Part shown: in pieces, positions 40,164-50,112 of the stretch
How positions within the stretch are numbered: position 1 is the stretch's first letter
Layout: the number at the start of each line of letters is the position of its first letter
Translations under genes and position numbers: made by a program
The notes under the pieces: generated by a model
Databases searched by the model: none
What the model was told of the DNA's origin: nothing
Seen by the model: the letters and a program-made list of their open reading frames with translations, nothing else
Source of the DNA: Nocardioides baekrokdamisoli
GTDB taxonomy: Bacteria > Actinomycetota > Actinomycetes > Propionibacteriales > Nocardioidaceae
Reading direction: 5' to 3'
Assembly: GCF_003945325.1 (NCBI RefSeq)
Contig: NZ_AP019307.1
Coordinates: 2,418,001-2,482,000, forward strand
DNA length: 64,000 bases

Positions 40164-40643
40164 ATGCTGCGCACTGACCGGTTGATCCTGCGTCCGACCA
40201 CGATGGACGACGTCGAGGCGCTGTTGTCCTGGCAGTCCCTGCCGGACGTCTGCACCTACTTGCCGTACGCCCCGCGGACGCGCGCCGAGGTCGCGGCGAA
40301 GGTCGGGACGTACGACGGCGGCCAGTGGGTGATCGAGCGCCTCGATGGTTCGGCGATCGGCGAGGTGATGGTCTTCCGCAGTGGCACCGACCTCGATCTG
40401 GGGTACGTGCTGCACCCGACGGCGTGGGGATCGGGGTACGCCACCGAGGCGGCGCGGGCCGCCGTGGCGTGGGCCTGGGAGGCCTATCCGGATGATCGCG
40501 TGGTCGCGATCATCGATCCGGCCAATGTGTCCTCACGGCGAGTGCTGGAGCGAGTGGGGTTCGTTGAGGTCGGCACCGGCGACGACGAGCACGGACCGTT
40601 CGTGCGGTTCGAGATCGGGCGTCCGTCGGGAGGTGTGGCGTAG
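40164..40643 (+). CDS. GNAT N-acetyltransferase
   Basis: 159 residues of Acetyltransf_3/RimL type. LRTDRLILRPTTMDDVEALL at the start; acetyl-CoA loop GYVLHPTAWGSGYATEAARA; DPANVSSRRVLERVGFVE at the end. Substrate unknown. It starts 9 bp after cimA, so may be read with it. Confidence 0.87.
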   Translation: MLRTDRLILRPTTMDDVEALLSWQSLPDVCTYLPYAPRTRAEVAAKVGTYDGGQWVIERLDGSAIGEVMVFRSGTDLDLGYVLHPTAWGSGYATEAARAAVAWAWEAYPDDRVVAIIDPANVSSRRVLERVGFVEVGTGDDEHGPFVRFEIGRPSGGVA

Positions 40644-40693
40644 GTCACATGTCGGTTGGGAAGATTATCGCGGTTGTTGCTTGTTCAACCAAC

Positions 40694-41236
40694 ATGACTG
40701 ACACCCGCGTACTCGCTCTCGTAGGCAGCCTCCGCGCCGACTCGCACAACCGCAAGATCGTCGAGGCGATCCAGGCCCAGGCTCCGGCCGGCGTCACCGT
40801 CGAGATCGCTGAGGGTCTTCACGAGATCCCGTTCTACAACGAGGAGCTGGACGGCGAGAACGTGCCGGCCGCTGCTGCCGCGTTGCGTGAGCAGGTCGCC
40901 AAGGCCGACCGCCTGCTGATCGTCACCCCGGAGTACAACGGTTCGACGCCCGCCGTGATCGCGAACGCGATCGACTGGGCTTCGCGCCCATACGGCGCCG
41001 GCTCGATCAAGGGCAAGCCGACTGCTGTGGTCGGTACGTCGGTTGGACAGTTCGGCGGCGCCTGGGCGCTCGCGAACACCAAGAAGTCGGCAGGGATTGC
41101 CGGCGCGGCGGTCCTGGAGGACGTCGACGTCGCACACGCGTACGCCTGGGGCTCGGACCCGGCCGCGGAGGCCGACGTCGTAGCCAAGTTCGTGGCAGCC
41201 GTTGAGAAGCTTGCCGTCTACGAGGGCATCGCCTGA
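40694..41236 (+). CDS. NAD(P)H-dependent FMN reductase (flavodoxin-like)
   Basis: 180 residues from ATG 40694, where the fold begins (VLALVGSLRADSHNRKIVEA). The family words TPEYNGSTPAVIANAIDW and GGAWALANTKK are visible. It likely reduces FMN, quinones or azo compounds. Near the start the words GGTTG and CAACC face each other, a possible redox-regulator site, but weak. A terminator follows. Confidence 0.88.
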   Translation: MTDTRVLALVGSLRADSHNRKIVEAIQAQAPAGVTVEIAEGLHEIPFYNEELDGENVPAAAAALREQVAKADRLLIVTPEYNGSTPAVIANAIDWASRPYGAGSIKGKPTAVVGTSVGQFGGAWALANTKKSAGIAGAAVLEDVDVAHAYAWGSDPAAEADVVAKFVAAVEKLAVYEGIA

Positions 41237-41248
41237 CACGTCTTTCTC

Positions 41249-41283
41249 AAAAGGGGCACCGGACTGGGTCCGGTGCCCCTTTT
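41249..41283 (+). terminator. Intrinsic terminator, 15-bp perfect stem
   Basis: AAAAGGGGCACCGGA (41249-41263) pairs with TCCGGTGCCCCTTTT (41269-41283) over a 5-nt loop. The A/T ends make it work in both directions, for the FMN reductase on + and iclR (stop at 41398) on -. Confidence 0.92.
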
Positions 41284-41302
41284 GGTGCCCGGTCGTCAAT
41301 CT

Positions 41303-41382
41303 TCCGAACGTTCGGATGGCTGATCGATTGTCCTTCCGAACGTTCGGAAGGCTGACCGACTGTCCTTCCGAACGTTCGGAAG
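41303..41382. repeat. Three TTCCGAACGTTCGGAA palindromes at exact 32-bp spacing
   Basis: Palindromes at 41303-41316 (TCCGAACGTTCGGA), 41332-41351 (CCTTCCGAACGTTCGGAAGG) and 41365-41382 (CTTCCGAACGTTCGGAAG). Centres are 41309.5, 41341.5 and 41373.5. The 12-16 bases between also resemble each other (GGCTGATCGATTG, GGCTGACCGACTG). They lie between the terminator and the iclR stop. Confidence 0.88.
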
Positions 41383-41397
41383 ATTGGCTGGGAACCC

Positions 41398-42156
41398 TCA
41401 GGCACGCTTCGCGCCCAGCAGGCGCTGACCCAGGTGCTGCGCCGTCTCGCTGACGGCGGCGACCAGCGGCTCGATCGCCAGGGCTTCAGCCAGATAGGTG
41501 ACGGCAACGGCGGCGACCGGCAGTCGGTTGTGGTCGAGGACCGCCGCGGCGACGGAGGCGAAACCCGGGGTGACCTCGCCGTTCTCGACGGCGTAGCCGC
41601 GTCTGCGGGTGTCGACGAGTTCGCTGCGCAGTTCGGTCAACGACGCCGGGCCGGTGCCGTGGCGCTGGACGAACGCGTCGCGGTCGGGGAACAGGGCGCG
41701 CACCTGCTCGGCCGGCATCGCTGCGAGGATCGCTCGCCCACTCGCGGTGAGGTGCGCCGGAAGGCGTACGCCCACGTCGGTGACCAACGGCGGGCGACCC
41801 GGTGCCCGCTCCTCCAGGACGTACAGCACGTCGCGTCCGTGCGGGACGGCGAGGTGAGCCGACTGGCCGATCCGGTCGACCAGGTTGGCGAGTGGGCGAC
41901 GTGCGATCCGCTGGAGCGGCGCCTGTCGTGCATAGCCGGTGCCGACCTCGTACGCGGCGACGCCGATGCCGTAACAGTTCTCGTCGGCCAGATGGATGAC
42001 GAAGCCTTCGACGATCATCGCGTTGAGCAGGTGGTACGCGCTGGAGCGGGGGATCTCGAGCGCTCGTGCGATGCGGTCCAGCGGGACCGGATTGGGTTGC
42101 GTCGCCAGGAAGCGCAGCACTCGCAGCGCCCGGGTTGCGGCTGGTACCTGGCTCAT
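41398..42156 (-). CDS. IclR family regulator, probable histidine-utilisation regulator
   Basis: 252 residues. The N-terminal winged helix (ALRVLRFLATQPNPVPLDRI, ARALEIPRSSAYHLLNAM) and the C-terminal ligand domain (about 75-250; GRAILAAMPAEQVRALFPD) mark IclR. It diverges from hutH, with an 89-bp promoter region containing a palindrome. Position argues that it controls the hut genes; ligand perhaps urocanate or histidine (inference). Confidence 0.92.
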   Translation of the reverse strand: MSQVPAATRALRVLRFLATQPNPVPLDRIARALEIPRSSAYHLLNAMIVEGFVIHLADENCYGIGVAAYEVGTGYARQAPLQRIARRPLANLVDRIGQSAHLAVPHGRDVLYVLEERAPGRPPLVTDVGVRLPAHLTASGRAILAAMPAEQVRALFPDRDAFVQRHGTGPASLTELRSELVDTRRRGYAVENGEVTPGFASVAAAVLDHNRLPVAAVAVTYLAEALAIEPLVAAVSETAQHLGQRLLGAKRA

Positions 42157-42175
42157 GGCTGAACCCTACTCGTGA

Positions 42176-42191
42176 GTCTCGAATCCGAGAC
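42176..42191. promoter_or_regulatory. Palindrome GTCTCG-AATC-CGAGAC between iclR and hutH
   Basis: 6-bp arms around AATC, in the divergent promoter region. The core TCTCG-NATC-CGAGA recurs at 45484-45497 after hutU. It is the best candidate for the IclR-type regulator's operator. Confidence 0.72.
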
Positions 42192-42245
42192 AGATGAGCG
42201 TTTCCGGCCATAGCCGACGTCAGATCTCGGAGTGACGATGGACAC

Positions 42246-43796
42246 ATGGCATCTCCTACCTCCGTCGAAGTCGGCACCGGTCCCGTCTCCTTCGAGGAAC
42301 TCGTCGCCGTGGCCCGCGACGGTGCCGGCGTGCACCTCTCGAGCGGTGCCCTGACTGCGATCGAGGCCGGACGGGCTGTGGTCGAGGAGCTTGCAGCCGC
42401 CCCGACGCCGGCGTACGGCGTCTCGACGGGGTTCGGCGCCCTCGCCACCCGACACATTCCGGCCGAGATGCGGGCGCAGCTGCAGAAGTCGTTGGTCCGT
42501 TCCCACGCCGCCGGGTCGGGTCCCGAGGTGGAGACCGAGGTCGTACGCGGTCTGATGCTGCTGCGCCTGTCGACCCTGGCGACCGGCAACACCGGGATCC
42601 GCCCGGAGACGGCCGAGTTGTACGCCGCGATGCTCACCCACCACATCACCCCGATCGTGCGTGAGTACGGCTCACTCGGCTGCTCCGGCGACCTCGCGCC
42701 GTTGGCGCATTGCGCGTTGGCGGCGATGGGCGAGGGCACTGTCCGCGACGCCAACGGCATCGAGATGCCGGCCGCCGAGGCTCTGGAAGCGGCGGGACTG
42801 GCGCCGGTCGAGTTGGGCGCCAAGGAAGGTCTGGCGCTCATCAACGGCACCGACGGGATGCTCGGTCAACTCGTCCTCGCGCTGACCGATCTCGACCGGT
42901 TGATGAAGACCGCCGACATCGCCGCTGCGATGTCCGTCGAGGGTCAGCTCGGGACCGACCGGGTCTTCGCTGCCGAGTTGCAGGCGCTGCGCCCGCACCC
43001 GGGCCAGGCCGACTCGGCCGCCAACCTGACCGCCCTGCTCGCCGACTCCGGCGTCGTGGCTTCACACCGTGGACCCGACTGCAACCGGGTGCAGGACGCG
43101 TACTCGCTGCGCTGCAGCCCCCAGGTGCACGGTGCCGCTCGCGACACGTTCGCGCACTGTGCGACGGTCGCCGGGCGTGAGCTCGCCAGCGCGGTCGACA
43201 ACCCAGTCGTGCTGCGCGACGGGCGGGTCGAGTCGAACGGCAACTTCCACGGCGCCCCGGTGGCGTATGTCCTCGACTTCGCGGCGATCGCAGCCGCCGA
43301 TGTCGCCTCGATCTCGGAACGGCGTACCGACCGCTTCCTCGACAAAGCTCGCAACCACGGGCTCCCGCCGTTCCTCGCCGATGACCCCGGCGTGGACAGC
43401 GGTCTGATGATCGCGCAGTACACCCAGGCTGCGATCGTCTCCGAGCTCAAGCGCCTCGCTTCTCCTGCATCCGTCGACTCCATCCCTTCGTCGGCGATGC
43501 AGGAGGACCACGTCTCGATGGGCTGGTCCTCGGCCCGCAAGCTTCGCCGCTCGATCGACGGCCTGACCCGGGTGCTGGCCGTGGAGGTCATGACCGCGGC
43601 CCGCGCGCTGCAGTTGCGCGCACCGCTGGAGCCGTCGCCCGCGAGTGCCGCGGTGATCGCGCTGCTGAGCGCCCACGACGTCGGCACGCCCGGACCCGAC
43701 CGGTGGTTGTCGCCCGAGATCGAGCGGGCCGTGGAGCTGGTTCGCTCCGGTGCCGTACTCACCGCCGCCGAAGACACGATTGGAGCACTGCGATGA
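42246..43796 (+). CDS. hutH: Histidine ammonia-lyase
   Basis: 516 residues. Removes ammonia from histidine to give urocanate. The MIO cofactor is built from three residues in [17 protein letters not shown]; here they read Cys-Ser-Gly rather than the textbook Ala-Ser-Gly, as I recall seeing in some actinobacterial enzymes. Other marks: [15 protein letters not shown] and [12 protein letters not shown] start; the stop overlaps hutU by 4 bp. Confidence 0.95.
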   Translation: MASPTSVEVGTGPVSFEELVAVARDGAGVHLSSGALTAIEAGRAVVEELAAAPTPAYGVSTGFGALATRHIPAEMRAQLQKSLVRSHAAGSGPEVETEVVRGLMLLRLSTLATGNTGIRPETAELYAAMLTHHITPIVREYGSLGCSGDLAPLAHCALAAMGEGTVRDANGIEMPAAEALEAAGLAPVELGAKEGLALINGTDGMLGQLVLALTDLDRLMKTADIAAAMSVEGQLGTDRVFAAELQALRPHPGQADSAANLTALLADSGVVASHRGPDCNRVQDAYSLRCSPQVHGAARDTFAHCATVAGRELASAVDNPVVLRDGRVESNGNFHGAPVAYVLDFAAIAAADVASISERRTDRFLDKARNHGLPPFLADDPGVDSGLMIAQYTQAAIVSELKRLASPASVDSIPSSAMQEDHVSMGWSSARKLRRSIDGLTRVLAVEVMTAARALQLRAPLEPSPASAAVIALLSAHDVGTPGPDRWLSPEIERAVELVRSGAVLTAAEDTIGALR

Positions 43797-45481
43797 CCAA
43801 CGACGCGAAGAGCAACGACGCGAAGAGCAACCCCCGCCTTCCGATCCGTGCCGCCACCGGCACCACGCTCACAGCCCGCAGCTGGCAGACCGAGGCGCCG
43901 CTGCGGATGCTGATGAACAACCTCGATCCCGAGAATGCCGAACGCCCCGAGGACCTCGTGGTCTACGGCGGCACCGGCAAGGCCGCCCGCAACTGGGAGG
44001 CCTACGACGCCCTCGTGCGTACGCTCCGGACCCTGGCCGACGACGAGACGATGCTCGTCCAGAGCGGCAAGCCGGTCGGCGTCTTCCGGACGAACGAGTG
44101 GGCGCCGCGCGTACTCATCGCCAACTCCAACCTCGTGGGCGACTGGGCCAACTGGGAGGAGTTCCGCCGGCTGGAGGAGCTCGGGCTGACCATGTACGGC
44201 CAGATGACCGCCGGGTCGTGGATCTACATCGGTACGCAGGGGATCCTGCAGGGCACCTTCGAGACCTTTGCTGCGGTCGCGGACAAGAGGTTCGGGGGCA
44301 CGCTCGCCGGCACGATCACGCTCACCGCCGGACTCGGCGGCATGGGCGGCGCGCAGCCGCTCGCCGTCACGATGAACGACGGCGTCGTGATCTGCGTCGA
44401 CGTCGACCAGTCCCGGATCACGCGTCGGATCGAGCACCGCTACCTCGACGTCCAGGCTGAGGATCTCGGGCACGCGCTCGAGCTGGCGGCGGCTGCCCGA
44501 GACGAGAAGCGCCCGTTGTCGATCGGCCTGCTGGGCAACGCTGCCGAGGTCTTCCCGCGACTGCTCGAGATGGACGCGCCGATCGACATCGTGACCGATC
44601 AGACCTCGGCGCACGACCCGCTGAGCTACCTCCCGATCGGTGTCCCGTTCGAGGAGTGGCACCAGCGCGCCGACGCGGACCCTGTCGGGTTCACCCAGGA
44701 GGCACAGGCGTCGATGGCGGCGCACGTACGCGCCATGGTCGAGTTCCAGGACAAGGGTGCCGAGGTCTTCGACTACGGCAACTCGATCCGCGACGAGGCC
44801 CGCAAGGGTGGCTACGACCGCGCGTTCGAGTTCCCGGGATTCGTGCCGGCCTACATCCGTCCGCTGTTCTGCGAGGGGAAGGGTCCCTTCCGTTGGGCGG
44901 CGCTCTCCGGTGACCCCGAGGACATCAGGAAGACCGATGAGGCGATCCTGGAGCTCTTCCCGGACAACGCGCGGCTGCACACGTGGATCCGGATGGCGCA
45001 GGAGAAGGTGCATTACCAGGGGCTGCCGGCGCGAATCTGCTGGTTGGGTTACGGCGAGCGCCACCTGGCCGGGCTGAAGTTCAACGAGATGGTGCGCACC
45101 GGTGAGCTGAAGGCGCCGATCGTGATCGGACGCGACCACCTCGACTGTGGCTCGGTGGCCTCTCCCTACCGCGAGACGGAGGCGATGAAGGACGGCTCGG
45201 ACGCGATTGCCGACTGGCCGCTTCTCAATGCCCTGACTGCGACCTCCTCGGGAGCCACCTGGGTCTCGATCCACCACGGGGGCGGCGTCGGCATGGGCCG
45301 GTCCATCCACGCGGGTCAGGTCTGCGTGGCGGACGGCACCGACCTGGCGGCGCAGAAGATCGAACGCGTCCTCACGAATGACCCCGGCATGGGCGTCATC
45401 CGGCACGTCGACGCGGGGTACGAGTCCGCGGCCGAGGTTGCTGCAGAGCGGGGCGTACGCATCCCGATGCTCGAGCACTGA
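43793..45481 (+). CDS. hutU: Urocanate hydratase
   Basis: 562 residues, usual for HutU. NAD+-dependent hydration of urocanate to imidazolone propionate. Seen: [63 protein letters not shown] [14 protein letters not shown]. The N-terminus has a small repeat [11 protein letters not shown], absent in relatives I know. Starts at ATGA overlapping hutH. Confidence 0.97.
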   Translation: MTNDAKSNDAKSNPRLPIRAATGTTLTARSWQTEAPLRMLMNNLDPENAERPEDLVVYGGTGKAARNWEAYDALVRTLRTLADDETMLVQSGKPVGVFRTNEWAPRVLIANSNLVGDWANWEEFRRLEELGLTMYGQMTAGSWIYIGTQGILQGTFETFAAVADKRFGGTLAGTITLTAGLGGMGGAQPLAVTMNDGVVICVDVDQSRITRRIEHRYLDVQAEDLGHALELAAAARDEKRPLSIGLLGNAAEVFPRLLEMDAPIDIVTDQTSAHDPLSYLPIGVPFEEWHQRADADPVGFTQEAQASMAAHVRAMVEFQDKGAEVFDYGNSIRDEARKGGYDRAFEFPGFVPAYIRPLFCEGKGPFRWAALSGDPEDIRKTDEAILELFPDNARLHTWIRMAQEKVHYQGLPARICWLGYGERHLAGLKFNEMVRTGELKAPIVIGRDHLDCGSVASPYRETEAMKDGSDAIADWPLLNALTATSSGATWVSIHHGGGVGMGRSIHAGQVCVADGTDLAAQKIERVLTNDPGMGVIRHVDAGYESAAEVAAERGVRIPMLEH

Positions 45482-45483
45482 AA

Positions 45484-45497
45484 TCTCGTATCCGAGA
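45484..45497. promoter_or_regulatory. Second TCTCG-N4-CGAGA palindrome, after hutU
   Basis: TCTCGTATCCGAGA, with the same arms and three of the four middle bases as 42179-42190. It lies 3 bp after hutU and about 57 bp before the next gene, so a second promoter for the hutF/hutI part may be under the same regulator. Confidence 0.68.
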
Positions 45498-45553
45498 CTG
45501 TGATGCCGGTCACGTAGTGGCGGCCGACGACGAAAGTGGCTGAACTGGTGAGC

Positions 45554-46750
45554 ATGGACTTCGAGGCGATGTGGCGGGCGCTGCTGCCTGTTGGCCGGGC
45601 GTCGACCGGTGGCTACCGGCGCAGCCCGTTCGCCTCCGCCGAGCGCGAGTGCCTGGACTGGTTCCTCGAGGCGGCCGTCGCCCGGGATCTGCGGATCGAA
45701 AGTGACGGCAACGGGAACGTCGTCGCGTGGTGGGAGCCGGTCGGCGCGGCCGGCCCCGCCGTGGTCACCGGATCGCACCTCGACAGCGTCACCGAGGGCG
45801 GTGCGTACGACGGCCCGCTCGGTGTGGTCTCGGCGCTTGCGGCGATCGACGTCCTGCGTGAGCGTGACGTACGCCCGGGTCGGCCGATCGGTGTGTCGGT
45901 GTTCGCGGAGGAGGAGGGCTCCCGGTTCGGGCTGGCTTGCCTCGGATCGCGCCTCGCCACCGGCGTACTCGCCCCGGAGAAGGCGGCGGCTCTGACTGAT
46001 CGTCAGGGGGTCCGTCTGGACGAGGCGATGGCCGCGGCTGGCGTGACCGGCGCACTGGGCCGCTCCGCATGGCTCGACCGCGTGGGCACGTTCGTCGAAC
46101 TCCACGTCGAGCAGGGCAGGGACCTCGTTCATCGCGACCGGTCGGTCGCCGTGGCCAGCGAGATCTGGCCGCACGGTCGCTACCGTTTCGACTTCACCGG
46201 GGAGGCCAACCATGCTGGCGCCACGCGGATGGAGGACCGGCATGACCCGATGCTGGCGTACGCGGCGACCGCGCTCGCGGCCGGTGAGCAGGCTCGAGCC
46301 AGCGGGCAAAGGGCCACCTTCGGCCGGATCGAGGCGGTGCCGAACGGCACCAACGCCGTCCCTTCGCGAGTCACCGCCTGGCTCGATGCGCGGGCCGAGT
46401 CCGACGACGTGCTCGCCGATCTGGTCAGCGACATCGAGGACGCGGGTCGTACGCGGTCCCAACTCGACGGGACCGCGCTGACGTTGACGCCCGAATCCGT
46501 GTCCCCGTCGGTGGCCTTCGACGCCTCCTTGGCCCGTCGGCTCGCGAGGGCTCTCGGCGACGCCCCGATCATCCCCACCCAGGCCGGGCACGATGCAGGC
46601 ATCCTCTCGGGTGCGGGCATCCCCACCGCGATGCTGTTCGTACGCAATCCGACCGGCGTCTCCCACGCGCCTGGCGAGTACGCCGAGATGGCGGACTGCC
46701 TGGCTGGCGTGACGGCGCTGGCCGATGTCCTCGAGGAGTTGGCGTCGTGA
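45554..46750 (+). CDS. M20-family amidohydrolase (allantoate amidohydrolase / carbamoylase-like) in the hut cluster
   Basis: 398 residues from ATG 45554; GTG 45548 or 45536 are also possible. Metal ligands are in VVTGSHLDSVTEGGAYDG, SVFAEEEGSRFG and ELHVEQGRDL, and the C-terminal TQAGHDAGILS. The family hydrolyses N-carbamoyl or related amide bonds. In this operon it is placed where an N-formylglutamate deformylase (HutG) would act on the HutF product. That role is inference from context. It overlaps hutF by 4 bp. Confidence 0.85.
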   Translation: MDFEAMWRALLPVGRASTGGYRRSPFASAERECLDWFLEAAVARDLRIESDGNGNVVAWWEPVGAAGPAVVTGSHLDSVTEGGAYDGPLGVVSALAAIDVLRERDVRPGRPIGVSVFAEEEGSRFGLACLGSRLATGVLAPEKAAALTDRQGVRLDEAMAAAGVTGALGRSAWLDRVGTFVELHVEQGRDLVHRDRSVAVASEIWPHGRYRFDFTGEANHAGATRMEDRHDPMLAYAATALAAGEQARASGQRATFGRIEAVPNGTNAVPSRVTAWLDARAESDDVLADLVSDIEDAGRTRSQLDGTALTLTPESVSPSVAFDASLARRLARALGDAPIIPTQAGHDAGILSGAGIPTAMLFVRNPTGVSHAPGEYAEMADCLAGVTALADVLEELAS

Positions 46751-47970
46751 CGGCGCTCGTCCTGGAGCACGCGATCCTCGACGGTGTCTCGGTGCCGGAC
46801 GTGGCGGTCACGGTGGCCGACGGCGTGATCACGGCCGTTGACCCGGTCGCAGCGGGCGGCGACGGCAGCTCGACAACCGTCCCCGGACTGACCGTCGCTG
46901 GCTTCGCCAACTGTCACTCGCACGCCTTTCATCGAGCGCTTCGAGGTCGCACCCAGGCCGAGCGCGGCAGCTTCTGGACCTGGCGCGAGCAGATGTACGC
47001 CCGTGCGGCGACGCTGACTCCGGACGAGTACTTCAGGCTCGCGACCCGCGTCTACGAGGAGATGCGCGCGACCGGGATCACCGCGGTCGGTGAGTTCCAC
47101 TACCTGCACCACCAGCCCGGCGGCACCCCGTACGACGACCCCAACGAGATGGGTCGCGCACTGCTCGCGGCCGCCGATGAGGCCGGCATCCGGATCCGCC
47201 TGCTTGACGCCTGCTACGTCTCATCGGGCTTCGGGCAGGCTCCGGAGGGGGTGCAGCGCCGATTCAGCGACGGCGATGCCGACCGGTGGGCCGAACGGGT
47301 CGCCGCCTTCGACGATCCGCGTGTCGGTGTCGCGATCCACTCCGTACGCGCGGTCCCGCGGGAGCAGTTGGCAACGGTGGTGAAGGTGGCCGAGGGCCGC
47401 CCGCTGCACGTGCACCTCTCCGAGCAGGTCACCGAGAATGAGCAGTGCTTGGCTGCGTACGGCATGACGCCGACGCACGTGCTCGCCGAAGCGGGCGCGC
47501 TCGGCCCGATGACGACGGTGGTGCACGCGACGCATCTGACCGACTCCGACATCCGCATGCTCGGCGAGGCGCGCGTGTTCGTGAACTTCTGTCCCACCAC
47601 CGAACGCGACCTCGCCGACGGCATCGGTCCGTCGCGCCGACTGGCTGAAGCCGGGGCGCGGCTGACGCTGGGCTCCGACAGCCACGCGGTCATCGATCTC
47701 TTCGAGGAGATGCGGGCAGTGGAGATGCACGAACGGCTCGCCACCCAGCAGCGCGGCCACTGGTCTGCGGCCGAACTGATTGCTGTGGCGACCGTCGACG
47801 GCCACGCCTCGCTCGGGTTCGAGGACGCCGGTCGGATCGCCCCGGGTCAGCGGGCTGATCTCGTCACCATCGACCTGGACACCCTTCGTACCCGCGACTG
47901 TGGCGCCTCCGCCGAGGCTTTCGTGTTCGCAGCGACAGCGGCCGATGTACGAGAGGTGCGCCGTGGCTGA
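46747..47970 (+). CDS. hutF: Formimidoylglutamate deiminase
   Basis: 407 residues. Metal-dependent amidohydrolase: [20 protein letters not shown] (HxH), [48 protein letters not shown]. It removes ammonia from N-formimidoyl-glutamate, leaving N-formylglutamate. This implies the two-step route and the need for a deformylase. Confidence 0.93.
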   Translation: MTALVLEHAILDGVSVPDVAVTVADGVITAVDPVAAGGDGSSTTVPGLTVAGFANCHSHAFHRALRGRTQAERGSFWTWREQMYARAATLTPDEYFRLATRVYEEMRATGITAVGEFHYLHHQPGGTPYDDPNEMGRALLAAADEAGIRIRLLDACYVSSGFGQAPEGVQRRFSDGDADRWAERVAAFDDPRVGVAIHSVRAVPREQLATVVKVAEGRPLHVHLSEQVTENEQCLAAYGMTPTHVLAEAGALGPMTTVVHATHLTDSDIRMLGEARVFVNFCPTTERDLADGIGPSRRLAEAGARLTLGSDSHAVIDLFEEMRAVEMHERLATQQRGHWSAAELIAVATVDGHASLGFEDAGRIAPGQRADLVTIDLDTLRTRDCGASAEAFVFAATAADVREVRRG

Positions 47971-49135
47971 GGTCTACACGAATGTCGGCGAACTGGTCAC
48001 CAACGACCCGACTCACGACGGCACCCTGCTCGGCCTGATCCACGATGCCGCGGTGGTGGTCGAGGGCGGCCGGATCGCCTGGGTCGGACCAGCCGCAACG
48101 GCACCGGCCGCCGACACGGCGCACGATCTCGGTGGACGCGCAGTCATCCCCGGCTTCGTCGACTCGCACGCCCATCTCGTCTTCGCCGGCGACCGGGCTC
48201 CAGAGTTCGCGGCACGGATGGCGGGGGAGGCGTACGCCGCCGGCGGGATCCGCAGCACCGTCGCGGCGACCCGCGCCGCCACCGATGAACAACTCGAGGC
48301 CAACCTCGTACGCCTCCTCGCGGAGATGCGCCGCCAGGGCACGACCACGGTCGAGATCAAGAGTGGATATGGGCTGAGCGTCGGCGATGAGGCCCGGAGT
48401 CTGGCGATCGCCGCGCGCCACACGTCCGAGACCACCTTCCTGGGTGCTCATGTCGTTCCTGCCGACACCACGCCCGAGGAGTACGTCGCGACCGTCACCG
48501 GTCCGATGCTCGAGGCCGCCGCGCCGTACGCGAAGTGGATCGACGTCTTCTGCGAACGTGGCGCCTTCGATGCCGATCAGGCCCGTACGATCCTCAAGGC
48601 AGGCATCGCCAAGGGGCTGCTCCCCAGGATGCATGCCAACCAGTTGGGTCACGGGCCCGGCATTGAGGTCGCCTGCGAGGTCGGGGCGGCCAGCGCCGAC
48701 CATTGCACATTCGCCACCGACGACGACCTGCGCAACCTGGCCGACGCCGGTGTGGTGGCGACTCTGCTGCCGGGCGTCGAGTTCAGCACGCGGCAGCCCT
48801 ATCCGGACGCCCGCCGCTTCCTCGACGCCGGGGTCACGGTCGCGCTCGCAAGCGACTGCAACCCGGGTTCGTGCTACACCAGTTCGATGCCCTTCTGCAT
48901 CGCGGTGGCCGTACGGGACATGAGGATGACTCCCGCGCAGGCGGTCTGGTCCGCGACCGCTGGTGGCGCTCGAGCGCTGCGTCGCGACGACGTCGGCGTA
49001 CTCGTCCCGGGAGCCCTCGCGGACCTGGCGGTGCTGGCCGCGCCCTCCCACATCCACCTCGCGTACCGCCCCGGCGTGCCGATTGTCAGCCCTCTCCCCG
49101 AGGGTCGTCTCCCACTCGAAACAAAAAGGGTGTGA
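47963..49135 (+). CDS. hutI: Imidazolonepropionase
   Basis: 390 residues from GTG 47963, which overlaps the hutF stop by 8 bp and has GAGAGG upstream. Opens the imidazolone ring. Metal ligands HxH in [16 protein letters not shown], then [22 protein letters not shown], and [17 protein letters not shown]. Order in the operon (hutF before hutI) is usual for this route. Confidence 0.95.
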   Translation: MAEVYTNVGELVTNDPTHDGTLLGLIHDAAVVVEGGRIAWVGPAATAPAADTAHDLGGRAVIPGFVDSHAHLVFAGDRAPEFAARMAGEAYAAGGIRSTVAATRAATDEQLEANLVRLLAEMRRQGTTTVEIKSGYGLSVGDEARSLAIAARHTSETTFLGAHVVPADTTPEEYVATVTGPMLEAAAPYAKWIDVFCERGAFDADQARTILKAGIAKGLLPRMHANQLGHGPGIEVACEVGAASADHCTFATDDDLRNLADAGVVATLLPGVEFSTRQPYPDARRFLDAGVTVALASDCNPGSCYTSSMPFCIAVAVRDMRMTPAQAVWSATAGGARALRRDDVGVLVPGALADLAVLAAPSHIHLAYRPGVPIVSPLPEGRLPLETKRV

Positions 49136-49195
49136 GATATGCCAAGTTGTTTGTACGCAGTTCAGAGCCCGTCCATCACTAGAGAAGGAAGCCCC

Positions 49196-50092
49196 ATGCG
49201 CCGCCTTTCACTCGCCGTCTCCGCGACGGCCGCATCCCTGGCCCTCGCGGCCTGTGGTTCCAATTCGCTGACCAACACTGCCCCGAGTGCGTCGGCCACG
49301 GTCACGACCTCGGTTGACGCTGCGGCGGCCGCGCTTCTCCCGCCAGCCGTCAAGGCCAAGGGCACGCTGCTCGTGGGCATGGACACGACCTATCCACCGG
49401 TCGACGCGCTCGCGGGCGACGGCCAGACCGCTGTCGGTCTTGATGTCGATTTGTTCAACGCCGTGGCCAAGACCCTTGGCCTGACGGCCACGTACCAGAC
49501 CGCAAAGTTCGATTCGATCATCGACGGGGTGGGTAGCGGCAAGTACGACGTGGGCGTCTCGGCCTTCTCGATCACCGATGCGCGTAAGAAGCAGGCTCAC
49601 ATGGTGAGCTACTTCATGGCTGGCACTGAGTGGGCTGCTCCGGTCGGCAACCCCAAGCACATTGATGTGAAGAGTCCGTGTGGCATCAGTGTTGCGGTGC
49701 AAACCGGTACCACCGAGGCGCTGCAGGACCTTCCGCCGAAGGTGGCGGCATGCGAGAAACTCGGCAAGCCTTTGCACGTCGATCACTACGACGCGCAGAC
49801 TGCCGCGAATGCTGCGGTGATCAGCGGTAAGGACGACGCCATGCTGGCTGATTCGCCGATCACGGCTTACGCGGTGAAGCAGTCCACGGGCAAACTGCAG
49901 ACGATTGGCACAATCTACGGCTCGGCGCACTACGGCTTTGTGGTTTCGCTGCCCAACACGGCGCTCGCCAACGCGTTCGCGGCTGCGCTCAAAGTGATGT
50001 ACGAGAACGGTACCTATACGAAGGTGTTGGAGGCTTGGGGCGCAACTCAGGGCGGGATCAAGAGCTTCGCTGTCGACCCGGCCGTACAGTGA
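49196..50092 (+). CDS. Amino-acid ABC transporter substrate-binding lipoprotein (family 3)
   Basis: 298 residues. Signal ends in LAAC. GTLLVGMDTTYPPVDALAGD and GLDVDLFNAVAKTLG mark the SBP_bac_3 fold. It follows hutI by 60 bp with AGAAGGAAG before the ATG, so histidine or urocanate is the likely ligand (inference). Bases and codons from about 49650 on look slightly less GC-rich than the hut genes. Confidence 0.9.
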   Translation: MRRLSLAVSATAASLALAACGSNSLTNTAPSASATVTTSVDAAAAALLPPAVKAKGTLLVGMDTTYPPVDALAGDGQTAVGLDVDLFNAVAKTLGLTATYQTAKFDSIIDGVGSGKYDVGVSAFSITDARKKQAHMVSYFMAGTEWAAPVGNPKHIDVKSPCGISVAVQTGTTEALQDLPPKVAACEKLGKPLHVDHYDAQTAANAAVISGKDDAMLADSPITAYAVKQSTGKLQTIGTIYGSAHYGFVVSLPNTALANAFAAALKVMYENGTYTKVLEAWGATQGGIKSFAVDPAVQ

Positions 50093-50112
50093 CCCGCTGA
50101 TTCGCGATCGCC

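Noticed and set aside
40671..40692. Redox-regulator palindrome upstream of the FMN reductase
   Set aside because: GGTTG/CAACC arms are only 5 bp; too weak alone.
41303..41382. Short CRISPR-like array
   Set aside because: Only three units, each a full palindrome, with 12-16 base gaps that resemble each other; no cas genes.
42944..46666. 1,240-codon open frame on the minus strand across hutH, hutU and the M20 gene
   Set aside because: It is antisense to well-recognised genes, with Arg/Gly/Asp-rich shadow composition; long antisense frames are common in high-GC DNA.
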